DNA of 64,000 nucleotides from Salvator merianae (GCA_003586115.2 QVOM02000057.1:3990771-4054770), one strand, 5' to 3'; positions 24,855 to 35,366 are shown, counted from the stretch's first letter. Numbers and translations: made by a program. The notes: a model not told the origin generated them from the letters alone.

Positions 24855-25090
24855 ATAAGAAGGTAAGAGGAGCCCTGCTGGATCAGGCCACAGCCCATCT
24901 AGTCCAGCATCCCATCTCACCCAGTGGCCCACCAGTTGCTTCCGGGCATCTCAAGCAGAAGACGAAGGCAAAACCTTCCCCTGCTCTCCACCCCCTGCAA
25001 ATGGACTTGAAAGGTATCCTGCCTGTCTCTCCGACCTGGAGGCGGTACCTGGGCATCCACTTTAGCAGCCATTGACACATCTGTCCTCCC
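24855..25090 (-). mobile_element. CR1-type LINE 3' end, minus strand
   Basis: GAGGAGCCCTGCTGGATCAG, CCCATCTAGTCCAGCATCCC, ACCTTCCCCTGCTCTCCACC and GCATCCACTTTAGCAGCC, in the same order as the other minus-strand copies. Confidence 0.7.
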
Positions 25091-25479
25091 TGAGGTTGTG
25101 CAACCCTCTCTTAAAGCTTTAATGGAGAGACAAGCAGAAGCCGGCCTTCCCCGGGCAAGACGGGCTTTGTGCCAGGGAGTCAGACAGTAACCTCTGCAGA
25201 TGCCCGGGCGTCTGCAGCTTGGGCGGCCACTAAAGTTCACGTTTGTTCCTCTGTGCATGCTCGGAGGGGATCTTGCTTGCTTCCCTGGCGCTTCTTCCAG
25301 CTCCACCTCAGCGGCGCCCCAGCAGACAGGACGTCCCCAGAGGGCCACAAACCACCTGCAAACTCGAGGGAGGGAGGACGGGCTGTGGACCAGACGGGGC
25401 CCAAAGGTGTTTTCGCTGATGCCTCTCTGGGCCTTGAGCAGCCCAACCTGGTGATCTGCATCCTTGCCAGGTTAAGATC

Positions 25480-25711
25480 CTCTCCCTCTCAACCTCCCCC
25501 TCTCCCTCGCCCTCTCCCCCCCCCACAAACTTCCTCGTTTCCTCCTCCCCCCCCCGGCCCCCACCTCCCACGCAGAGGCAGGGCCGGGGACGGATGGGAG
25601 GGTGCTCTCTGCAAGAAAACAGCCCGCCAGGAAACCGGCGGGCTGAGCCGTCCCAGTCTTTTGACGGGTCTGCGTCCAGCGGGCTGCTATCCTGCCGCCG
25701 TCGCCAGCACA
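25480..25711 (+). promoter_or_regulatory. GC/pyrimidine-rich block with splice donor: candidate promoter and 5' exon of the SMAD-like gene
   Basis: C-rich tracts at about 25495-25570 are followed by CpG-dense sequence. This ends CGCCAGCACA then a consensus donor GTGAGT at 25712-25717. It lies 2.1 kb before the SMAD-like start codon on the same strand. Two plausible acceptors precede that start: TTGACTTGCAG (AG at 27775-27776) and ATCTTTATTAAG (AG at 27831-27832). Linking them is inference. Confidence 0.35.
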
Positions 25712-26029
25712 GTGAGTGAACCGACTGCTCCTTCTTCGCTTCTGCCCGCCCCCCCCTCCCAGAACGCGTGTGGCCCCTGGGAGCGCTAAGGCAGAGCACC
25801 GGGCGGTGGGGGGTTCGTCAGCCTGGGGATTTGGGTGCGTGGGGATGTGGCGACTCGGGCTTGCTTGCGCCCAGAACGTGTTTCTCCCTGTTTCTTTACG
25901 CATGCCTGATGATTTTGGAGAGAAAGGTTGGCCTGAAGGGAGCTTGGATAGAAAGGTCAAAGAACCACAGAGGGGCAAGTGAAATTGGGATTTTTCTTCT
26001 TCTTCCCCCTCTCCACTCAAACCTCATCG

Positions 26030-26325
26030 GATTATTTATTTACTTATTTATATTTTTATCCCTCCCTATGCCCGAAGGTTTCAGGACAGGTAACAACCAT
26101 ATCTATATATCTATATCTATATTTTAAAGAGCCCACTGAAAACAACAAGAGTACCTGAAAGTGGGGAGGGGATGCTCTTTCCTCAGCCAAAGGCCAGGGT
26201 GAATAGGTGCCTCTTTGCCGCTCTTCTAAATGGATGCAGTGAAGATGGCCCCTCTTGTGGGAGATGATTCCATCATCCGGGGAGCTACCACTGAGAAGGC
26301 CCTATCCCAAGTACCCAGCCCTTCG
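26030..26325 (-). mobile_element. L2-type LINE 3' end, minus strand
   Basis: Starts with the complement of the 3' terminus (TTTATCCCTCCCTATGCCCG, AAGGTTTCAGGACAGG) and passes through GAAGATGGCCCCTCTTGTGG to GGAGCTACCACTGAGAAGGC. Confidence 0.6.
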
Positions 26326-27312
26326 CATGCTGTCATCCCAAGATAATCACAGTGATATCCGGGCGCTTCCTGTGAATCTTCTTGTGTTGGCAGGACGCTG
26401 TGATAATTACAGGAATGTGCAGGATTTGCACAAAGTTTCTGGATCAGGCTGCTTCCTCGCGTTTCCCTGCGGATGTGTGAAGGACAGAACCTTTGAGCCC
26501 ACCTAATTCTGGGGTTGCTCGAATGTGGTATCTGATATAAGGCTTTGCAACCTCTGTTTAAATACCACCACGGCATCCTGCCCCATCGCCGGACTGCGCT
26601 TGCTTTCAGAAAACCCTTCGCGATGTGCAACTTCAGTTGATTTCCCGGCAGTTTCCACCCCTTTGGTTCTAGCCCTGCATCGAGAACGGCAGAGAACCGA
26701 CAGCATTCCACCATCCACCCTTCGTGTTCTTGGCACCTTTTCTCTGGTTGCTCAAGCTCCGTTCGTGGGCTTCTCTTTGGAGTTCTGTTTGTGGCTAGGT
26801 GAACAGTTGCTAGAGAGGGAACGTGGATTTGATTCTGAAAGATGCTGCCTCCCTTCTAAGTGAAAGGCTTAGCTAGGGTTGAATGGGGCCCCTGGAAAAG
26901 AAAGCAGGTTGGTTCCCTGATAGCATGCAGGGTGGATAGAACCCAATGCAATAAACAAACACAAAATTCAGCAACCAACCAAATATTCCTGGAGTCTTGG
27001 CAAAACCGTGACTCTCAACAGCCATTATGGGTCTCTGTAAGGCAGCTTTGTGCTGGTAGAATCCTGCCACATTTGTTCTTTTATTTATTCGATTTATTTA
27101 TGGGCCACCCTGAAGCCAGAGTAGCTTAGTGTACTATATATGATATTAGACAACTCGCTGCTTTCCAGCTTACAATTTAAAGAGACCTGATGACACAGAA
27201 GGAAAAAAGGGACTGGGAAGGAGCCACCAAGTTGAAGAAAGGACCCCTTGAGACCATCTAGTCTACCTTGCTGGCTCAGTGCAGTCAGCTTCTGATTAAA
27301 TTACTGCACTGA

Positions 27313-27400
27313 AACATAAGAATGTAAGAGGAGCCCTGCTGGATCAGGCCCCAGCCCATCCAGTCCAGCATCCCGTCTCACCCAGTGGCCCACCCATTGA
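27313..27400 (-). mobile_element. Truncated CR1-type LINE tail, minus strand
   Basis: GAAACATAAGAATGTAAGAGG is followed by GCCCTGCTGGATCAGGCC, CAGTCCAGCATCCCG and AGTGGCCCACCCATTG, then stops abruptly. Confidence 0.7.
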
Positions 27401-27836
27401 AATGAAAAGGCAGAGCATTCACCTCTGACCTTCTCAGTAGAGAACCAGAAGTGAAAATCATCAAGCAGAGAAAGGAAACCATTAAGAAATAATGTAAACA
27501 AAAGCTGAATTCTCCCCCCCCTTTCCTTGATTGTACTGCCTAAGAAATAATTCAAACACTCATTTAAAAGATGAATCGGGCTGAGGAGTATGGTTATTTA
27601 TTTATTTTTGTAAATGAAGGAAAGGATTTTTTTTCATCCATTCTATGCTGGAAATCCCTCCGAGCCGTGTGCAAAGCACCGGTAATATCAGACGACACGA
27701 CACACGAGGAAAAGCGACGGGGAGGGACGAGGCTGTAGAAGCGAGCTCAGTCGGTGTTTTAGTTCTTGACTTGCAGAAGTTATTATTATTAAAGTTTACA
27801 TGCTGCTTCTGCTGTTGTTAATCTTTATTAAGCCTC

Positions 27837-30800
27837 ATGTTCCGGTCCCGGAGAGCTAGCTTAGTACAACGGCTCTGGAGGCACCGCTGCGTAACCCCCG
27901 GCCTTGATGACAGCTACGGCCCCCTGAAACCAGCCGTCCATGCGCTTTTCAAGAAGCTGAAGGAAAAAGAACTGGAGCAGCTGCTGCAGGCCGTGGAGAG
28001 CAAAGGGGCAGGCGAATCCGGGTGTGTCTGGGTTGAGCCTCGGGGCTCCAAGCTAGGCCTCCCGCCTTCGCTGCTCCTGTGCCGCCTCTACCGTTGGCCA
28101 GATCTCCGCCATCCGCATGAGCTGAAGCGCCTCAGCTTCTGCAAGAGCCTGGGGGGTGAAGGCACCGTCCTCTGCTGCAACCCGCATCATCTCAGCCGGC
28201 TCGCTGTCCCAGGTGAGGGAGGCTGGGTCCAGTGTAAGGGTTGGCGGGCCACATTCTGCAAGCTGGGATTGAACCGGGGGTTGGACGATTATAGCTCTGT
28301 GGGAGACAGCAGAGGGTGGCAGGTTTAGCTGCATGAAAAGGTGTTGGCCGGTAGCAAGGATTCCCCTTGCTAGATACTTACTGAAGTTGTTTCAAGCTCA
28401 GACTACAACGCGTTACATAAATGTGCAAAAGAGAAGCAAGCACTCACCATAAAGCCACTAATCTGCAAATCACAGGGCCACAGTGATGCGGAGAGAAGAA
28501 TGCTCCCGGCCTCCAAAATGGCTGGCCGGGGCTGTTTCAGCCAGGCGCCCCGAAGTGGCGTGTTTCTGGGGGCGCTTACGGGAGCGCGGTGAAGTGGTGA
28601 AATGGTAAAATGCCAAGTAGACCAACTTGCTCCTGACTGCACGTGCAGTCCGCCACCGAGGAACGCTTTGGAGACTTCTTTAAAGTGGGTCTCCTGTCGG
28701 AGTGGGTTAGGGGGGCATTTTTGCATCATAGGCCGTTCCAGTACCTCGTCCCATGTGGGTTTTCTCCTGGTAGACTGGTTCACCATGGGGGCAAGGCATT
28801 CTTCCAACAAGGCCAACAGCCATTTTCTGTCTGGTGCTAAATGGTGCCAAGGGGAAATCAGTCCAAATAATGCAGATCTCTAGACAGTGGCCACAGAGGC
28901 TCAAGAGGGTGAAAAGCTCAGTCAGAGTTCTTTGCTGGTGTTTACTGGCTGACAGGGAGTCTCTGATGGTAGTTTTCATGTCTTACGAACTGGCTGCTTG
29001 CTGGGGATGTGTACAAACGAAAATTGCGCGTTTGGTTCGACTTGAACCGAACACCCGTTTGTTTGGCTCGATGGCAAATTGGCAAATTGCTGGCATTTGA
29101 TTTCAAACTTGTCCAAAAACAAAAAACAAAAAACAAACAAACCCAGTTTTCCCATTGAAATTAAAAGCCCCTTTCACAGGCTAAACCACTGTGAACACGG
29201 ACTGTTTGATTGAATTATTTGTGTATGCGAACCACATGTTTGGTTCAAAGCAAAGAACTTTGAACACAAACTATTCAATTGAATTTTCGAATTTTCGCAC
29301 ACGAACCAAGCTTGGGACGTCTCCAGTGCCTGCTAGATTAGGATGGCAACACGCCGTCACGAGACCACAGCAGCCCTTGCCGGAAGCCCATTTTTACGTG
29401 ATGGAGGCCCCCTTGATTTTTTTTGGGGAAAAGGATGTTTAAAGTAGCACGTGGCCATTTATTTCTTCTTTTTCTTTACAGAGACCCCTCCACCTCCTTA
29501 TTGCAAAATCTCCCCTTTCACCATCCCTCTGAAGTGCCCCAACAACTTTGACAACAACCGTAAAATATGGCAAGGTGAGGAAACGGATATTTATTTATTT
29601 ATTTATTTATTATTTGCATTTTTATCCCGCCCTATACTCGAAGGTCTCAGGGCGGGTTACCAGAAAGTAAAAGGCAGGCACTAAAAACAGTAGCAGTGCC
29701 TGAAAGTGGGAAGGGGAAGCTGTTTCCTGAGCCCAAGGGAAGGGTAAAGTAGTGCTCTCCTAAAGATGTAAAGTGAAGATGCCTGACGCACCTCAGGGGG
29801 GAGAGTGTTCCACAGTCTGGGGGCTACCACTGAAAAGGTCCTATCCTGGGTGCCCACCCCTCTACCTACTGGAGGTGGTGGTACAACCAGGAAGACCTCA
29901 TCTGCAGATCTTAAGTCATGCTGGTTACATTGCAGACATGTCTTGGCCTAAATCAAACTTTGGTCCATGCCACAAGAAACATTGGTTTGCTGCAGTTTCC
30001 AAACATCAAAGCCGAATGTTTGCAGACAAAAGTACTGCAACTGTGAAGTTTCTGATCTGGCTGGTTATCAGTTGGACCTGAAATGATCCAGGAAGTCAGC
30101 CATTTTTGGTCTGATGGATAACCTGCACAGGCAGAAATCACCTCTAGATATCTGCCTCCTCCACAGTTGTTGCTGAGTACCAACCAGTCATGGTCAACTC
30201 CTGGTTGACTGCAAGGACCCTCTGTGCAGTTTTCTTGGCAGGGATACAGAAGTGGTTTCCCATTGCCTACTTCCAGGGAGAGGCTGGGGATCGAACCAGC
30301 AACCCTCTGCTTTCCAGGCAGTTTGCTCTACCACTGACCTACAGCCACCCCCAGACTCCATGGGGACCTCCATGCAGTTTTCTCTGCAAAGATACAGAAT
30401 AACTTCTTTCATGGTGACTGAAACATATAGGCTGCCTTCACTTCCGGCCTAAACTCCTCCTGTCAGTCAAACAAATTCAGATTATTTGAGGCCATTTTTG
30501 CACTTACCTCCCCTGGAGCAGTTTAACTAATCTCCTTCAGCCTGTCCAGGTCTAAGCCCAGCAGATGCCGTCCGCATTGCAAGGGCTGGAACACCTTTGT
30601 CTCGGTCCAACACCCGCAGCAATGCAGATGTACCTTCTCTGTTTCACTCCAGCGCACTTCCTCCAAAAGCCCCACCCCCTCTTTCCTATGATTGGCCCAA
30701 GTCTCCGTCGCTCCAGCTTTGCCTCCATATGGGGGTTTCAAGAACGATCTTCGAAGCCTGCCTAAGGAGCAAAGGAAAACGCCACAGCTACATCTTCGAA

Positions 30801-33004
30801 GGTTACGCAAGCTTCGAAGACGAGGCCTCGGCGTTGTCCTTGCTCCAGTCCAGATGCAGAAGCCCGGATGCCTGAATCGGATCAGAAGGCAGGCATTGGA
30901 GTGGTTGTGGGCCCCTTCAAACCAGTCCACCACTAAACCGGGCTAAGCAGCCCTTGGGACGGGTCTGGGCCAGATTGGCGCCGGTCCCGTGCGGAAGCAG
31001 CGTACCAGCGAGCCGCTCGTCCCGGTACTCCAGGCAAGTGTGGAAAGGCGCTAATTTTCCTTCTGAGGCCGGGCATGGTGGCTTCCCCTCCGCTTTCTCT
31101 GTCCCCTTCCCAGCAGGAGGAAAAGCTGCCAGGGAGGGCCGTAACTGAGGGCCTTCCGGAAGCCTTGACAGAGAGAGAAAGGGCGAGGTGGGGGTGAGAA
31201 AGAGAGAGAGACGACAGGCGTCTGCCCCTGTTATTTCTGGTCTTCCGTCAGCCGAAAGGAAGTGTGGCCCTCAGAGACACAGAGACAATGTGCCTTGACG
31301 TGCAAAGCGAGGCTGGATCCTGGCATCTGGCCACCGCCGCCGCGTCTCTGAGCAAGCCCGGCGCCTGGGGTCGGCTTCTCCTCTGTCCCGGCTGCGTGGG
31401 GGCTACGTGCTCCTTCGCGGCAGAGCAGGCCCGCCTCTGGGGACTTCCACAGCCCTCCGTCCCAGGGCGCCTTTTGTTCGGCCGAAACCGAAACCGCCTT
31501 CATTGACTAAACGGGGCAGACACCTTTTAAAAAACAATAAAATAAAATAAACACATTCCCCAATTGAAGCAAATTCCCTGTTTTTCAAAATAATCGACGT
31601 GCCCGTTTCCTTTCAGAAGGTGATTTACTTCGTTCGCAGCAGTTCTCTCAGCCCCCGGAAACAGAGAAGCAGATCTCATAGTGCTCGTTCTGAAGGCTCT
31701 AAAAGAGGGGTGCTCAGCTGACGCCCCCCAGAAGTTCCTGGACTGTAAGGGCCTGTTCGCACTTACACGCTAGTGAGCGATCGGATGCTCACCAGTGAAG
31801 TGCGTCCGCATTTCGTGGAGGCCCAAGCAATCAGGAGCATCTGCCATTGCTCCCAATCATTACCAGCTGTGGAGCGCAAAACTGTGCTCCACAGCTGTAA
31901 CAGGAGCAGCTGGATTGCTCCTGGTACGCAGCGTCCGCACCTACTTCCGGGTGCGAACGCTGCAAGTCACATCGCAGCTGCAGCTGTGCAGTTGCGCCCC
32001 ATGACCCTGGTCGCCATGGCAGCGGCCAGATGTTTCCCCAGCCGCTGTCACGGTGGGTGGCTAGCATTCGCACTGCGAGTGCTGGAAGCCAGTTTCCGGG
32101 TTGTTCCAGCCCTTGTAGTGCGGATGGCCGCCGCACCACGGGGACCGATCCGCCTTGGAATGTTCGGATCTGAACATTCCAAGGCGGAAAGTGCAAAAAG
32201 GCCCTAAGTCCCTGCAAATGAATGCTGGGAGATGTAGTTCAGGAACCTCTGGAGGGACGCATCTGAGCACCTTTGCGCTAGGGCAGTGGTTCTCAAACCG
32301 TAGCCCCCCAAACTGTAGCCCCCCAGCCAATTCAGCCATGTTTGAGGCAGTTCCCGCCGTACACCCCACCTGGCACCATGCTACTCCCGGCAAGCAAGGT
32401 TAACACCTGTGGCTTTACTCCTGCTCCCCACCTGAGCCTTCCGGGCCTCTATTCCTTTCTTCCCGCAGACACGAGCCTCTCTCAGAGCTGTTTCAAAGAT
32501 GGCTACTGGTGCAAACTGGCCTACTGGGAATACCGCCTGCGGGTGGGAAGACTCTTCCCCGTCCACGAGGACTACGTGAACATCTTCTCCGACCTCCCGG
32601 CCGGCAGGGGGTTCTGCCTGGGCCAGCTGGCGTCCCGTAGCCGTAGCCAGGCGGTCCAGCGGGCGCGGGCAAAGATCGGGCAGGGCCTCCTGCTCAGCCA
32701 GGAGGGGAACGGCGTCTGGGCCTACAACCGCAGCGACCACCCTGTCTTCGTCTGCTCCCCAACCTTGGGGCTCCCGGGGAGCGTCCACCCGGCCGTCCAC
32801 AAGATCCTCCCGGGCTTCTCCATCAAGGTCTTCGACTACGAGCGGGCGAGCAAACTGGCGGTGCAGTGCCACCCCAGTGATGGCCCCTATGACGTCCACA
32901 CCGTCCGGATCAGTTTTACCAAAGGCTGGGGGCCTTGCTACTCCCGCCCGTATATCACCTCTTGCCCTTGCTGGTTGGAAGTGCTCTTGAATGCCCCGAG
33001 ATGA
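27837..33004 (+). CDS. Inhibitory SMAD, SMAD6/SMAD7-like (3 coding exons)
   Basis: Exons 27837-28212, 29482-29574 and 32469-33004 (1005 nt, 334 aa). Junctions are canonical: GTGAGG at 28213, TTTACAG before 29482, GTGAGG at 29575, CCCGCAG before 32469. The N-terminus MFRSRRASLVQRLW is the inhibitory-SMAD signature. Residues 31-123 form a short MH1-like domain: LFKKLKEKELEQLLQAVES, RWPDLRH (87-92) and CCNPHHLSRL (113-122). PPPPY (128-132) is the PY motif that binds SMURF WW domains in SMAD6 and SMAD7. The MH2 domain (about 168-334) has NGVWAYNRSDHP, PGFSIKVFDYE and KGWGPCYSRP, and ends SCPCWLEVLLNAPR, closest to SMAD6. There is no SSXS tail, so it cannot be receptor-activated. Family role: binding type I receptors and blocking BMP/TGF-beta signalling. 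At 334 aa it is much shorter than SMAD6 or SMAD7, having no glycine-rich N-terminal spacer and a short linker. The ATG context is weak (C at -3). The frame is intact. Confidence 0.93.
28213..29481 (+). other. SMAD-like gene intron 1
   Basis: Apart from the AACCGAAC-type repeat (28997-29320) I recognise nothing. No additional exon with SMAD similarity was found. Confidence 0.55.
28997..29320. repeat. AACCGAAC-rich dispersed element, copy 1
   Basis: Starts GGGGATGTGTACAAACGAAA and is filled with diverged alternating words such as TTTGGTTCGACTTGAACCG, CGAACCA, TTTGGTTCAAAG and ATTCGAATTTTCG. It ends near CACACGAACCAAGC. Other copies lie at about 33655-33970, 36960-37310, 37985-38093 and 61265-61350. 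It has an overall fold-back character but no clear target duplication. Confidence 0.55.
29580..29935 (-). mobile_element. L2-type LINE 3' end, minus strand
   Basis: (TTTA)n at 29588-29612, then TTTATCCCGCCCTATACTCG and AAGGTCTCAGGGCGGGTTAC, the complement of the L2-type 3' terminus. It continues to CACAGTCTGGGGGCTACCAC and GAGGTGGTGGTACAACCAGG. It begins only a few bases after the exon 2 donor. Confidence 0.7.
30166..30405 (-). mobile_element. tRNA-derived SINE with partial second unit, minus strand
   Basis: Tail complement TTGTTGCTGAGTACCAACCA, then GTCAACTCCTGGTTGACTG, the body TTCTTGGCAGGGATACAGAA and the head GGGGATCGAACCAGCAACCC to CTACCACTGACCTACAGCC. A truncated second body ends at about 30405. 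Confidence 0.75.
31695..32330. mobile_element. Fold-back DNA element with TGTAGTTC core, interrupted
   Basis: The left part (31705-31748) reads GAGGGGTGCTCAGCTGACG, then CCAGAAGTTCCTGGACTGTAA. The right part (32205-32315) reads TAAGTCCCTGCAAATGAATG, CTGGGAGATGTAGTTCAGG, AACCTCTGGAGGGACGC. Together they make one copy of the common repeat whose halves carry opposed TGTAGTTC and GGACTACA-like words. It is split by the element at 31749-32204. The hAT-like class is a guess. Confidence 0.5.
31749..32204. mobile_element. Harbinger-like non-autonomous DNA transposon, nested, TAA target duplication
   Basis: The left end is GGGCCTGTTCGCACTT; the right end read inward is GGGCCTTTTTGCACTT, matching at 13 of 16 positions. 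TAA flanks both sides (31746-31748 and 32205-32207), and the flanks belong to one older repeat, so both boundaries are firm. A 3-bp TWA duplication with GGG-starting inverted repeats fits PIF/Harbinger. The interior has further inverted repeats (GTGGAGCGC...GTGCTCCAC) and a perfect 16-bp-stem hairpin at 32150-32187. There is no transposase frame. Confidence 0.7.
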
Positions 33005-33654
33005 AGTATCTGTAGAGAGAAGCCAAGAAGAGGGGGCCACGTTCAGGCCCTCTGCCCAGGCCCTGCGCTCGGGGAGTTCAGGAAACGTATAATGGTTTCC
33101 CGGCTTCCTTCAGTGGGAACGGGAAGGGCTATTGGAAAGGCTTGGTGGCTTTATCTGAATTAAGCATTTCTTTATAAATATACCGGTTGAGAAGGCAAGA
33201 TAAAAGGCGAGCATCTTAAATGAGAGGCCCGTGACCTATGCAGACCAGGGGCCTGAGAAGTCCTGCTTAACAGGATGCACCCACCCCAACCCCGTCCACA
33301 TGGTGGATCGACAGCTCCCCCTTCCAGCTACTCTGGAAATTGCCGTTGGCTGAAAGCGCTCTGGCATTTTTGGCTGCTCTCCAAGGTCCCTGAAATAAGC
33401 CAAGTTAGTTTCAAACCAGTTTCAGCTTCTCTTTCGGCTGACAAACGCGGCTGCTGTTGTCGGGGAGAAGCGAAAAGAAACTACTTGGCTTCAGGAAAAG
33501 GGGGGAAAAAAGACGTGGTAATTGAGATTTCTGGAATTCTGAGAAGGTTGGAAGTTGGGGCTGCTTCCATGATGGTGGGCTGGGGAAAATATTCATGCTT
33601 GCAACACATAGTTAATGTAGAAGAGAGCGGTGGGCAACATGGCTGAATGCAACT

Positions 33655-33970
33655 GGAAACCCTTCCTTCTGCTGAAATCTGGTTCGGTTAATTCGCAGTT
33701 CGCAGCAAACAGGGGTGTTCGAATGGTTCAAACGTCAACCGAACCACCCTGCTCTTTGAAAAAACCCGGTTCAAATGGGACCTGAACCAAGGGTGTTGTG
33801 ACGAACCAAGTGGACCATAGCGAACCTAGGGTGGCTGTGCGAACCGAACCACCCTGTTCGCCGAAAAAGAAACAGTTTGAATTGAACTGAACCAAGGGGA
33901 GTTTGGTTCAATTCGAACCGAACCACTACATTTCGGTGCATGCACAATCCTATTTGCGAGCTCACGAAGC
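33655..33970. repeat. AACCGAAC-rich dispersed element, copy 2
   Basis: Contains AATGGTTCAAACGTCAACCG, AACCACCCTGCTCTTTGAAA, a second AACCGAACCACCCTGTTCG and TTGGTTCAATTCGAACCGA. It ends near GGTGCATGCACAATCC. An internal duplication of about 100 bp, marked by the repeated AACCACCCTG..CTT/TTCG word, is visible. Confidence 0.5.
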
Positions 33971-35363
33971 GGATTTCGGCAGGAGGAGGGGTTTTTTTGG
34001 TTGGGCTCACCTGTGCTGGCCGCCCCTGTTAGGAGATTTACTGTAGATGATAATCCACGGCCTTAGATAGCTTTAGAAAAGGCACCCAATGAAATAAGGG
34101 AGCAAGATGGAGTTATTGCATCATTTAACTGTGTGTCTAAATGGATAGCAGCCTGTCTTCTGAATATCACAGGCTGGGGACAGAAATCTAAGAGAAATGA
34201 ACCTTAGGAGAAGCAAGTCAGGTCTGGTTGATCTTTGGCCTGTTCTAGCAAAGTCTGTTTCAAAGTAGAGAAAACTAGGAAAGAAAGTGCCAAGGAGCTG
34301 AATGTGAACGTGGAAGAATGTTAGCAGAAAGGACAATAACCTGGCAGTAGGTGTAACTTTTGAAAATATTCACCTCTTTGGGTGAGAGTTTCTCCTTCCT
34401 GTTTGCCTTCCCTTTTAAATTATTGGCCCTAAACCTATCCCACACCCATCTGGATTGCTTTATTTGCAAAGAGCAGGCAAAAGGACGAGAAACTACGTAT
34501 GGTCAGAGGGGAAGAGGAACTATGCAAGAGACGGGCCATAAAAGCAGAGGGATGGGACAGGAGTTTGCAGAGGTGAGCCGAGACATGATTTGTGGCTGAA
34601 GTGAGGTAGAAGAACTGCAAGTAGGTGAGAAGGTGCCAGGCCAGGGGTAAAGTTGCAAAAGGCATGGAGAGGGCAGCAAAGTAAGAAATTTGTCCCGTGA
34701 AAGCAAACAGATCACGCGCTTCCAAGTATCGTTTGCAAGAACGATGGGCCAACCAAACTATCCGTCAGGGCTAACCAAACGATATGGTTCCTCCAGGTCT
34801 TACTGAAGGGCACATCCTGTGAGCTTCAGCCAATCAAACGATGGCTGCATCCAGGCAGCCAGAAAAGGATGCCTGGTAAGAACCTCCTGGGCGGGGCAAC
34901 CTCTGAGATGTGGTACCCACCCTTGGAGATGACCTGAGAAGAAGACACAAAAACCAACTCTGGGAGCCGTTTTCTGCCAGCATGCGCCCCTGCTCCTGCT
35001 ATCCAGGGGTGACTTACTTTGGGTGACTTCCTGCCTGCTGCAATTCAGCACCGGACAGAAAATGGCTGCTTTCCAGGACCGTTTCCTGTCCAGGCCTAAA
35101 TGCAGACGGGCAGGAACTTCAAAGCTGTAGAAATTTTGTTCCGCAGCTTCATAACCTTCAAGGCCAGGCCTGCTGGCAAATTATACCGTGTGTCTCCAGG
35201 TTTTTCACAATAACTTTGCTTAGCCCTGAATTGTGCGTTGCTTAAAAAAAAAAAAAAATGCACACATTGAGAATGCATTCAGGATTAAAGGTACCATCGT
35301 GAACTGCAGGCATTTTATTTATGGGGATTGGATTATTTATGAGGAACTTCTGGATAAGGAAGG

Positions 35364-35366
35364 AAG

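Larger units (their letters stand above)
21366..25480. other. Intergenic LENEP to SMAD-like gene
   Basis: No exon was recognised on either strand. It contains a SINE multimer (22378-22790), a GC-rich stretch at 22790-23350 with no recognisable domain, L2-type (23985-24245) and CR1-type (24855-25090) ends, and a fragment near 21990-22040 with GGGATGCTGGGAACTC, related to the TGTAGTTC fold-back family. Long open frames at 22.7-23.3 kb reflect high GC rather than coding. Confidence 0.5.
29575..32468 (+). other. SMAD-like gene intron 2
   Basis: A 2.9-kb intron holding an L2-type end (29580-29935), a SINE (30166-30405), a possible DNA element starting GGCCATTTTTGCACTTACC (about 30491), a GA-rich stretch near 31170-31215 and the nested transposon pair at 31695-32330. 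No intervening exon was recognised. SMAD7 has one more small linker exon, so a missed exon here is the main alternative. Confidence 0.55.

Noticed and set aside
32381..33040. 219-codon minus-strand frame
   Set aside because: Antisense to the SMAD-like MH2 exon. It is kept open by high GC and has no recognisable domain.
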